DNA of 64,000 bases, from NCBI GenBank assembly GCA_019916065.1, contig CM034237.1, positions 44,152,714-44,216,713 on the forward strand, given 5' to 3'. The position numbers and the translations under genes are program-made. The stretch comes from Vitellaria paradoxa (lineage: Eukaryota; Streptophyta; Magnoliopsida; Ericales; Sapotaceae). Positions 1 through 10,300 of the stretch are shown one piece after another (within the stretch, counting starts at the first letter, position 1; the number at the start of each line of letters is the position of its first letter). The notes under the pieces were generated by a model that saw nothing but the letters and a program-made list of their open reading frames with translations, was not told where the DNA came from and did no database searches.

Positions 1-178
1 TAGGTCAATTATCTACTGTGTTTGATGCAGAGAAATGTGTTCCACTAGAGTACAATCATCAACCCAAAACTTAGAGGCAAAATGAAAGAAATAAAGAGCA
101 TTTATCAAATTTATTAGTGTATGGAATTCAAACAGAAAGATGGATTACATTGCTATATCTATCATAAGTGTAAATAGA

Positions 179-199
179 AGAGAGAGAGAGAGAGAGAGA
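179..199. repeat. (AG)n microsatellite downstream of ATL46-like gene
   Basis: About ten AG dinucleotides in a row, just 3' of the ATL46-like stop codon and probably within its 3' UTR or terminator region. Confidence 0.8.
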
Positions 200-302
200 A
201 AGCGAACAAAAATTAAGGAGAAAGAAAAACCTGAAAGAAACCTTTAGCAAATGGAGTCCTAAATTTAGTGAGTAAAAAGTACAAGGCAAGTTGAAAATTT
301 CT

Positions 303-1445
303 TCAAGTAGGTTGAGATCTATTAGTCCATGGCAAGCCAACATTTACAGCTGAAGAATGCATATGGGTATCTGAAGAACTCGGGAATTTGCCCTTCTTAG
401 ACCATAACCAGATCTTGGATACAGAAAAGCTTTCACCTTTGCTTCCAATGTTAATTTTCTTCCCCTCTGCATCCCCATCAACTAAGGGAGTCCCATTTTG
501 TCCACCTCTCCCTTTCACAAGACCACAACCACCATTTCCACTAGCTCTATTGGGGCACAAGACCACTTGCAGGCTTGAATTTGGTACAACATATTGAAAT
601 GAACCCATTGAGTAACATCTCCTTGCATCCAAATTACTACTACTAGTCTCTCCCTCTTTCCTCTCTCCTCCTCCTCCACCACCACTATTGGTAGTTTTAA
701 ATTTGCCAAGCCTCACTGGGAACACTTTCTTTTCACCAACAGTCTCATCCTCAGCTGGCTTTTGAGATGCAGGAGTTCCAACTAGTCCACGGCCTGAAAA
801 CCCATCTTCTTCCCTTGGATCATCAAAATCAAAAACTGGGTTTTCAATGGAAAACCCAGGAGTGAAGAGGGTCCCTCTACAAAGTGGGCAAGTTGAATTT
901 GATAGCAACCATGTGTCTATACAATCAATATGAAAGGCATGGCTGCACAAGGGGAGCAGTCTCAACTTGTCATGCTCTGAGAATTCACAAAGGCACACAG
1001 CACAATCAAATGGCTCTTTCAAACCCATAATTTCTTTGTAGAGGAAGACAGGGAGAGCATCAATGAAAGCCTGATCTACGCCCGAGTCATGAAGATGGAA
1101 GAGTTGTTGCAGCTGTCTCTGGAAAGCCTCAGAACCAGACATTTCAGGGTTGTACCTATTGGATTGAGAGATTGATGAGGAAGATCTGTGCTTCATTAGA
1201 AATCTAACAAGCAAGTGGAGAAGACCAGAGATGAAGAATATAACAGCCAGTATAACTATGACAAAAAGAACAGCTGGGCTTATTTTGCTCCCGGATGATG
1301 ATAATGATGATGATGGGTTTGATTCTTTGTAAGTTGATGGCAATGAATTAGGAGGAGAAGCATAGAGAGAAGAAGAGAGCAGCGGAGTAGAGAGAGGGCG
1401 GGTCAAAAGACCATCTCTTTGCTTTTGAGCTTGAATCCAGGGCAT
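303..1445 (-). CDS. ATL46: RING-H2 finger protein, ATL46-like E3 ubiquitin ligase
   Basis: Uninterrupted 380-codon single-exon gene; plant ATL genes are usually intronless. A serine/proline-rich N-terminus (1-55) is followed by one membrane segment (about 57-82) and a basic stretch. The GLD-type motif GVDQAFIDALPVF lies at 122-134. A complete RING-H2 finger follows: C148, C151, C167, H169, H172, C175, C186, C189 with W179, spaced C-x2-C-x15-C-x1-H-x2-H-x2-C-x10-C-x2-C. ATL proteins are membrane-anchored E3 ligases in which the RING recruits an E2 enzyme. The N-terminal MPWIQ, the GLLHLLVRFL membrane motif and the FDFDD block after the RING match my memory of Arabidopsis ATL46 (about 376 aa) better than ATL13, its close relative. 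The C-terminal half is low-complexity (Gly run near 255). The start is the first Met of the frame and is shared with ATL46. Substrates cannot be read from sequence. Confidence 0.93.
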   Translation of the reverse strand: MPWIQAQKQRDGLLTRPLSTPLLSSSLYASPPNSLPSTYKESNPSSSLSSSGSKISPAVLFVIVILAVIFFISGLLHLLVRFLMKHRSSSSISQSNRYNPEMSGSEAFQRQLQQLFHLHDSGVDQAFIDALPVFLYKEIMGLKEPFDCAVCLCEFSEHDKLRLLPLCSHAFHIDCIDTWLLSNSTCPLCRGTLFTPGFSIENPVFDFDDPREEDGFSGRGLVGTPASQKPAEDETVGEKKVFPVRLGKFKTTNSGGGGGGERKEGETSSSNLDARRCYSMGSFQYVVPNSSLQVVLCPNRASGNGGCGLVKGRGGQNGTPLVDGDAEGKKINIGSKGESFSVSKIWLWSKKGKFPSSSDTHMHSSAVNVGLPWTNRSQPT

Positions 1446-1780
1446 TTTAGCAGAATGGGCATGCTAAAAAAAAACCCAGAAACGAGAGAACTTTCCTCAA
1501 CTCTCAGCGATCAAAACAAGAGTGGTGCCATTGAAGTCTCAAAGCTATTTCCTGTTGCTTGCTATGAGAAAACCCAACTCACAATTTGAGGAGAGCAAGC
1601 AAAAGATCTTATCTTTGGTTGCATTCAGAAGAAACCCAATTGAGAGTAAAACACAAAACTAAAAGATAATCTACCAGTGACCCAGATTTGTGGTAATCCC
1701 ATAGCTTTCAAAAGAGTTTTGGTCCAGCAAAAGTACCCTCTTTTTCCTTCGTATTGACATATATATATATTGAAAAAAAA
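1446..1780 (-). promoter_or_regulatory. Putative 5' leader and TATA region of the ATL46-like gene
   Basis: Directly upstream of the start codon the minus strand has a long leader without an obvious coding frame. Around 1759-1772 there is a TA-rich block (tatatatata) flanked by a T/A-tract that could act as a TATA box, placing transcription start near 1730-1740 and giving a leader of roughly 290 nt. This is inference from composition and position only. Confidence 0.3.
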
Positions 1781-2840
1781 AAAGAAAAAACCAAGTCACT
1801 GGTTTGCAGAAAAGCAGGGGAAAGACAGGAAGATGTCAAGAGTGCAGCCTACTACCTACCTCAATACTTGAGAATCTGCCATAACTGGAACCCATTCTTA
1901 CAGGTCTGTGGTCTTGGATAGTGGCAGTTGCTGCTGAAACCCTAAGGGCACTTTTGTCTATCTCGCTCGGTGTCAAAATGCATTGACTCTCTTTAATAGG
2001 GGGTTAGTAGATAGCAGAAGTTTGGTACTCCGCGGCAGGCCAGTAACTTCCAAAAAAGTATGCTTTAATGGCATCGAGTTCATTTTTGTAATTCGCAAGA
2101 CAAGGGTATTTCTGTCCTAACAATTGATGAGGGCTTTTGCGTAAATAACAAAGGAACCCCGTCCTTACAAAAAAAAAAAATTTGAAAGAAAATCGGCGGC
2201 CATTCGGAGTCGTAGAAATTAAGGTAAATTGTAGTTTGACTTATTTTTTAATGATCGGAGTACAATTAATAAATCACATAAATAGTGAAAATTCATTCGA
2301 ATCACAGATTCGGAATAAAGGATTTTATTCGAATAGATTTTAATAAAAAAATTTTGACATACAAAAATATTTTAAAATTTATATAAATTTTATTGAGACT
2401 TATAGGGATTTATTAGTATTTATAACAATTATAAACATTTATAGAGATTTTTAGAAACTTTTGAAACTTTATATAGCTCCAAACCTTAGTCGATAGATAT
2501 TAATTCTTAGTAGAAATGGCAATTTTAATATGTACCAACGAGTACCTACCTTACTTTTCGATAAATGTAATTATTTTTAAAATTTATGGGTAATAAAACG
2601 GGTTAAAGTATAAAATAAATTATTTGTACAATTTGAATAGGGGGACGACATATGTAAGGCTTAGGTACAAAGACGATATATATGGTGAACCCGACAAGTA
2701 TTAATTGAAGTCGCCCCGATTACTTTGATTATAAGGTACTCGATGGATATTATCCGATTATTTGTCTAAATTATATAATTACTCACTCAAATTATCAGAT
2801 ACTTGAACTTATACAAATAATATCATCAATTTTAATACAA

Positions 2841-2845
<5 letters not shown>

Positions 2846-2881
<36 letters not shown>
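2846..2881. repeat. (TA)n microsatellite
   Basis: Uninterrupted alternating TA of about 18 units in the AT-rich spacer. Confidence 0.9.
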
Positions 2882-2883
<2 letters not shown>

Positions 2884-4019
2884 GTTTAAAGAATGGAAAT
2901 CCTTTAATTAATAACAAATAACTCAAAGTTCTAATACTAAATAATTTATTTTGGATTTAAAATTGTATTATTGATGTAACGAAGCACATGGACATTAATT
3001 TTTTTCCTTAATTATAATATAGGTTTAAGTCGAAATCAAATATGAGAATTTTTTTTTAAATTCTATTTTTATAAAAATAATATAATAAATTTTACTAATT
3101 ACAAAATATTTAAAAAATTTTATTGAAAAATAATTTTTTTAGTCTTTTTAAGTTGTAAAATTACTTATAAAATTATTGTATTCTAAGAATTTTAATCTTT
3201 GTTCTTGATCTAATCGCCTCATATTTGAAGGTTATGGTCACCCACTTACTCGATTGATATCCAATTTTCTCACAGGTTAAGGGATGGCAGTCAGTTAAAA
3301 ATACCCTCGAGTACCCACCTAGTTTGAGTTTTTTTTTTTTTTTTTATCCGACGGGTTTAGAAATGATAGAAACAATACCCGATTTTAATCTGACTCATTT
3401 TTATCCCTAATGTTAGGGTGGTTTGGTAACTAAACTTTTTGTAAAAATTTAGAATTTTTCAAAAGATCTAACTACAATTTTTTATGAATTTGGTAAAATA
3501 TTAATATTTCGTAATAAATTTTTATTTATATAATAAAACATTAATAATATTTTACTGTAATTTTTTTCAAATTATTATTATATATGTTTTTCCATCTTTA
3601 ACTAATGCAACCTTTAGAAGGATAAAAATATAACTTAGACTTATAATTAAATTTTTGGGTGAGTAAAAGTTGAGTTCAATCAAACGTTAAATATTTTTAA
3701 ATTATTAAAAATTACTAAATAAAATTACCACCAAAGAGGACTTAAGATTATGTTTAGCACATAATAATAGAATTAAACTCATTTTCATTTTAATATATTC
3801 TAATATTTAGTATTAAAAAATTAAGTTGTTAAATTATTTGTTACGAATAGATATTCTCACATTAAGTAAAGATATTTCACAATTTAAATAATGAAATAAG
3901 CAATCTATTGCAATCAATATTCGATTCAAAAAATGAAAAAAATTACTTTGCGATAGTCACTTTCTTAAATTGTAAAATGATTATTTTATCTCTAAGTCTT
4001 ATTTTGACTTAGATTTGAA

Positions 4020-4600
4020 TTTGGGTTATAAAATAACTGTTTTATTCATGAATTCATTATCTTTTGACTAAATTTGTATTTCGCGTTTGTTAATAACCTA
4101 ATAGAAATATTTATTGATATATTTTTTAATAATTAAGTAAATTTTGGTTGGATCCATAATTAGGCATCCCTTGGATTTGTTTTTTTCGTCAAAATTTATA
4201 TTTTAGGTTTCGTAAAAGGTTAAAAAATATTTAGTGATGTCTTTTTAAATAACTAAAAAAATTTTAGTCTGAATCAAACTCAAAATATAAAATGAAAAGT
4301 TTACCCTTAATCTTATTTTTTCCTCAGATTTGTATTCTAAGCTGCCCAAAAGATTAAAAAAATATCTATTAATATATTTCTTAATAATTAAACAAATTTT
4401 AGCCTGATATAAATTTAAACTGTAAAATAACTATTTTATCCTTGGGCACGTTTTTTGGCCAATTTTGTATTTTAGTCTTTTTAAAAAGTTAAAAAATATT
4501 TATTAACGTGTTTCTTAATAGTTAAAAAAATTTTGGCTCAATTTGAACTTGAGTTATAATATGACCATTTTACTCTCGTGTCTTTTTTATTCAGATTCAC
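4020..4600. repeat. Degenerate tandem array, about four units of ~120-135 bp
   Basis: Two anchors recur in the same order. The block resembling 'taataattaa..aaattttrg' has its 'atttt' core at 4141, 4261, 4396 and 4530 (steps 120, 135, 134). The block resembling 'gtaaaataactattttat' recurs near 4029, 4289, 4422 and 4556, the first two being about two periods apart. Units also share 'tttgtattttag' and 'gttaaaaaatatttatt' segments. The copies are strongly diverged, so this is an old array and not an active satellite. Confidence 0.6.
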
Positions 4601-5449
4601 GATTGAAAATAATATTTATTTTTTACAATTTTTTAAAAATTAATATTAGTACTTTTTATTTGATTTCACTTTATTTCATCATATTTAAAATATGTAACCA
4701 AATGATGAAAATTTGAATGTTTATTTATTTTTTTATTATTTTTATATTGGCAACTAAACAAAATAATGAAATAATGTATTTGCATCATGTTCTTAACTTT
4801 TATTCTATTATATTCTATTTCATTCCTACATACTTATCATAGTCTCAGTTCGTGTTCTTTCTACAATTCTCTACAAAATTTTTTCATTTTGAACTACATA
4901 AATATATATAAAATTTTTACAAATCTTTATATTTCTACAAATCTCAATAAAATTTTTACAAATTTCAAAAAATTTTAACACAAAAAGTTAAAAAGTATTT
5001 GTTAGAATTTGTTTTAATGGATTTGTTTGAATAAATTTTTATTATTTATCTTTATTTTTTTGTGATTTATTGATTATACTTCAAATGCTAGAAAGTAATA
5101 TATGCCACATTTTATCTAAAATTTTATAACTCTAAGCAGCTTGTAAGTAATTTTTTGTGTGAAACCATATAAAAAGAAAGAAAGAAAGAAAAAATCACTT
5201 ACACATAGTGTTCATATATCTCTTGAACTTTTCATCTTTTATAATATAAAATAAGAGTAAGAGTCGAGAAGGGTATTTACTAAGAAATCTATTAAATAAA
5301 CAATTATTTTAACATGCAAGTAGATTAATTATTTTAAACTCGAATGAGAAAAAAACTGGGAATTAAATAATCTTATACCTTATTATACGAAAAAACTCCT
5401 TACCACGTTGAATTAGATGAATACAATTTTATTTTCTTATGTAAAGAAA

Positions 5450-5474
5450 CTCTCTCTCTCTCTCTCTCTCTCTT
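5450..5474. repeat. (CT)n microsatellite
   Basis: About twelve CT units in a row in the AT-rich spacer. Confidence 0.9.
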
Positions 5475-6095
5475 TAGGGGTTTAACTCACTACGAGCTCC
5501 AAAGTTCATCTTTAAAAGTTTATAAAATGAGTAACTATAGAAAGTGTTAGTAAATAAAAATTTTGAATTTTTTTTATAATTTTTGTTGTGGCATTGTCAT
5601 GTGTAACTTTTGACAAAAATTGTGTATTTAGTAAAAATTTATAAAAGTTAAAAAAAGTTTACAAAAATTGATAAAAATTCAAAAAAGTTAATAATTTTGT
5701 GTATTTAATTTTTTTTATGTATCTGATAAATGTGGGTGAAAAAGTGAAAGAAAGAGAAAATTTGAGAAAGTTGCAGAAATGGAAGTTGGAGTTTTTTTGG
5801 ATTGCCACCAAGCAGGCCTAAGGGATAAAAATTGAAAATTTTGAACTTTGAAAACTAATTATGAATAAATGATTTAGATTATCTGCTCACATAAAAAAAC
5901 AATTTTTATGCTACATAAGTGATTTAAGACTGGGTTTGGAAAGTAAATATTTTTTTTTTAGTATTTAGGAAGAGAAAAAAAATAATTTTTTAGTAAGTAA
6001 ATTTTTAATTTTTTACCTTTTATAATTTAAAAAAGTTTAAAATATAATAAGATGAATTTAATTATTTTAAAAAAATTAAGGTGTCATTTGTCTTT

Positions 6096-6126
<31 letters not shown>

Positions 6127-6471
6127 CTATTTTGAGTACATTTTTCATTTTATATTTTTAAAAATAAGGAAAATAGTTAAAAAACACATTTGGTTATTTT
6201 TATTTTCAAAATTTATTTTAGAAAATAAAAAATAGATTTACATATGAAATAAAAAATGGTACAAAGTCGTTTTGAGAATTTTTAACCTAAAATAAGAAAA
6301 TTTCAAAATAAAAAAATAGAACATTTTCTATTTCTTCGTTTTGAGATTTTTAAAATACAAAATAAAAATAAAAATAAAAATAAAAATAAAAATAAAAAAT
6401 GAAAAAAATCAAATTTCATCTAAAAATCTGAATAGTTAGAGGTAGGGCTACTTCTTTCGGATACAGACTAA

Positions 6472-6820
6472 GGCTCCGTTTGGCATCAAGATAAAATACT
6501 AAAAATCTCTATAAATTTCTAACAACCCCTTTATATTTAATTTTTCCGCCATCACTAATTTCAAAAACTTCTAATATTTCACTAAAAAAATAAAAAATTT
6601 AGAAATAGGTTAACCGAATGTGTAAATTTTTTATACAATTATAATCTTCGTGTCGAGACCATTGTCGCTATTTTTTGTGAATTTTTTTGAATCCGTGGGA
6701 ACGGATTTGGAAAACCGTTTCTAAGGTTTGCAACTTTTCAGAAAAACACGGCGCCAAAATTAACTTCAAACCACATTTTATCTCAATTTATCTTATTTTT
6801 TTCTTACTCCAAACGGAGCC
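6472..6820. mobile_element. Tourist-like (PIF/Harbinger) MITE
   Basis: The 349-bp segment starts with GGCTCCGTTTGG and ends with its exact reverse complement, CCAAACGGAGCC. It is flanked on both sides by the trinucleotide TAA (6469-6471 and 6821-6823). A 3-bp TWA target duplication with a GG-start terminal inverted repeat containing GTTTGG is the hallmark of PIF/Harbinger-derived Tourist MITEs. The interior is AT-rich and non-coding, as expected for a non-autonomous element. It lies about 450 bp upstream of the threonyl-tRNA synthetase start codon. Confidence 0.8.
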
Positions 6821-7077
6821 TAAATGTCAAATCAACAGCTCACTAGCTACTCCAAAGCGCAAATTAGGCTGTCAAAACAATGTGATAAAACCTTGTGCTA
6901 AAGTCATGTTTGCCACCATAAAAACTCATAAATTTTAACTATTTTTTCTACTTTTCTCCAATAAAAAATTTTCACATTTCACCTTTAAATCACATTTTTT
7001 TACTTTTATTGTATTTTTTATCTCATTTTTTATCAACCAAACACCCCTAAATCATCAGGACGATCAAGAGGTATGTC

Positions 7078-7275
7078 GGCCCAACATATCTTCTAACAGG
7101 CCCATGGAATCAGAATCAGTCTTTGGAAATCATGTCCCCCCGGTCCATCCGCTTGATTTCCAAGCGAAGGCCACGGTCTCTGCATCAATACGACGCCGTT
7201 TGTATTAATTTTGGTGGCTTTTTAAAATAAAAAAATATAAAAACCCTAAACCCATTTCGGGTAACTCCACAACGA
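7078..7275 (+). promoter_or_regulatory. Core promoter of the threonyl-tRNA synthetase gene: site II, telo-box, TATA
   Basis: Two GGCCCA elements (7078-7083, 7099-7104; TGGGCC on the other strand) match plant site II/TCP-binding motifs. TATAAAAA lies at 7236-7243 and overlaps a telo-box AAACCCTAA at 7241-7249. Telo-box plus site II is the known combination upstream of plant ribosomal-protein and other translation genes, so it fits an aminoacyl-tRNA synthetase. If the TATA box is used, transcription would start near 7266-7270, leaving only about 5-10 nt before the first ATG at 7276. Function is inferred from motif presence. Confidence 0.55.
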
Positions 7276-7364
7276 ATGCTATGTCAGCAGGTGTGGTGGC
7301 GGTTATTAGTTCCTGTCCGCCGTGCTCAGCAGTATAAGACCTCGCTCAGCCCGCTCTCCTCTCT

Positions 7365-7398
<34 letters not shown>

Positions 7399-10300
7399 TC
7401 GCCACTGCCGCCACCGCCACCGCCGTCTATGGGCAAGAAACCCAATGCTCAGTCTGAGTCCGGCACGGAACACCCGAAGGACGAAGCCTATCTGCAAACT
7501 GTACTTCCCAAACGTATCGCTTTATTCGAATCCATCAAAGCCCAACAAAGCGCCCAGCTTCGATCCATCTCTGGCGATCCCATCAAGTACTCACTCTTCC
7601 ACCAATCACTCATCTATATACACATATTTACATAGTGTTTATTTGAATTTGTGCTGTTGTAAGGGTAACTTTGCCGGATGGGAGTGTGAAGGAAGGGAAG
7701 AAATGGGCGTCGACTCCACTCGATATCGCAAAAGGGATCTCGAAGAGTTTGGCATCGAATGCGTTGATTTCAAAGGTTAATGGAGTGCTGTGGGACATGT
7801 CGAGGCCGCTCGAAGGTGATTGTGACCTCAAATTGTTCACATTTGACAGTGACGAAGGTCGCGACACCTTCTGGCATTCGAGCGCTCACATTCTTGGGCA
7901 GGTGTAAACTTTGTCCCATTTGATGCATTTAAATGTAGTTTGGCGGTGAATCTGTTTCTGGGTTGAATTGGTTAGGTTCTTCTTGTAAATTTTGCAGTCA
8001 CTTGAGATGGAATACGGGTGCAAGTTGTGTATTGGGCCGTGTACTACAAGAGGGGAGGTAAATTAAATTCTTTAATTGTATTTTTTGGCTATGTTCTATA
8101 GTTTTTACGTGAATTTATCTATCAGTTACAACCTAATGTTGGTATTAGTTGTTTTAAGTTATGAGGGAACTTATTTTATTTTCACTTGCCTTACCATTTA
8201 CATCGTCAATGTTTGTTTGGTTGTAATGGCAAATTTGTAGGTTTTCATTGAATGTAAATTGCTCTTGCAGGGTTTCTATTATGATGCATTTTATGGTGAA
8301 CTGGGCTTAAATGAGGACCATTTTAAAGGGATTGATTCAGGAGCAGCAAAGGCTGCTGGGGTATTGTTTATTTTCTTGTTTTAGTATTTGTCTGATAAAA
8401 ACTTCGACTTATACTTGCTTTCTGCTTGTTAGTTGTGCTATATTTTAATAGCTATTATTTTCTATAGTTTTTAATTTTTATATTTAGTATTTATACTGAT
8501 AACTTTAATTCTTTTTTTTTTTGATAAATAATTGATTCATATTTAAATATTTAAATAAAATGACTAGAAGGGAGGATATCACCCTTTTACAAAAATAAGG
8601 TTTCAAACTTATCTGTTTATCCCACAAAGACTAAACAATCATATTCCAAATAAATAAAATAATCTATGCAAATACGGATCTCCTCCCCCGCACACACCCC
8701 CCCCCCCCCCCCCGGGGGGGCGGCAAAAAAAAAAAGGAAAAATAAAAGAACACACACACACACATGTAGGAGATAGCTAAAGATGGACTTTTCAGTCTAT
8801 GAAGAGTAATTTATATGTCTTGGGCGTATCTATTTCTTTCACATCATATCACCATAACTAAGCAAAAAGGAACAACCCTCCATGTTTTTTTCATTTAGTT
8901 ATTAACTTAATAACCCCTTTATTTTACTAAAAACTTGCGTAGACTTCTTTGGGGGAAATCCATTGCATATCAAACGAAGAAAGAACCTTCTACATTTCTT
9001 TTGTCCACAATTAATGCACAAAATCAATTGATTTCCCATTCCTTTTGCATAACTAATATGACTAAGTAAAAAGGAACAATCCTCCACGATTTCCTCATTC
9101 TTTTTTTAACACATTTCCCCTTCATTTTATATTTTGTTTAGCTTTATTGGGGAAAGCGCATTTGATACCAGACTAAAAAAGAGTCGAATCCCACCTTCTC
9201 TTTGTCCATGAGTATGCACAAGAAAATGATTGACTTCACATCCCTTTTGCATAAATAACATCAATTCAATAAAATATTTCTCCTTATAAGATTGTCAATA
9301 ATAAGAATTCTTCTATGAACCAGGCACCAAAAAGAAAAAGAGCTGTGAGCATGCTTCAAATTTCCAAATACTAGTACAAGGAAGCATATGCCCTTTCCTC
9401 TCAACTAACAAATAATAAAAGGATTTTACCTCAAAAGTCCTGGAGTTAGATTCCAACAAATACCATTCTCCCCATCACCCACCTTTCTAAAATACAACAT
9501 AGTAAAGAGATTATCAAAACTATTAAACTCCTATTCATGAAGGTTCCTCTGAAGGAGAATATTCCAAACATTTTTTTTCCATCTTGTTAGTTACAATTAT
9601 CAGCAATCCAAGTTTTTCCTTGTCCAATGACCAATAAAAAATATCCGGAAAACATCTTATAATTTGCTACCCTCATCTACTGAAGTCTTTAGATACTTAC
9701 CTTCTCCCATTGCCTTTCAAAAACTTGAGTTGTGAACTTGGCCCCCATATGCTGTAGTTCATTAAGTGCATTCACCCTATGAAGCTTCATGTTTAACTAA
9801 GATTACCCTTCTCCAAAACCCACCTCTCTCTCACATGCAAATTTCTGCAATCACTTTCTAAAAAGGCTCATTAAGAATGCAATCATAATGCTACAAAAGT
9901 CTCATAAAATATGGATAAAATTAGTTATTGTTGTTTTAGATGTCATTATTGTATTTTCTTGCTTATTGTTGATTTTCGAACATGTATTATTAAGTATGAC
10001 AGTGGATTGGATACTGTATAGTCATTTTCAGTTGCATTTCTTGTAAATCATTTCCTGTCTGTCTATTTATGATTGTAAATAACTGTATTGGTGTTAAATC
10101 TGGCAAGGATTAGTTTTGTGTCTTGGTAGGCCTAAAGTTGGAATATAAATCGACCAAAGTTGGAATATAAATCGACCATTCTATGTGGAGTTGTGAATCA
10201 CACGCTTTCATACAAGTGTAGAAGGATCTGTTCTCCCCTCAAATGCTAGTTAGGTATTGTTATTACATGTTGAGACACCCATACAACACATATAAGTGCG

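Larger units (their letters stand above)
2000..6468. other. AT-rich intergenic spacer
   Basis: No coding frame in this stretch resembles a protein; the small open frames are AT-rich noise. It contains a (TA)n tract, poly-T runs, a degenerate tandem array near 4020-4600 and a (CT)n tract, listed separately. The remainder looks like old, decayed repeat DNA without recognisable termini. Confidence 0.7.

Noticed and set aside
3413..3745. Possible MITE between 'gggtggtttggtaac' and 'ttaccaccaaagagg'
   Set aside because: The inverted match is short and gapped, and no target duplication is present.
6078..7040. Second MITE using ggtgtcatttg and caaacaccccta
   Set aside because: The ends match poorly and the span would include the well-defined Tourist element. 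No duplication seen.
7322..7780. 152-codon open frame overlapping synthetase exons 1-2
   Set aside because: It reads through intron 1 in a different frame, is Arg/His-rich from the CCG repeat and resembles no family. It is a shadow of the synthetase.
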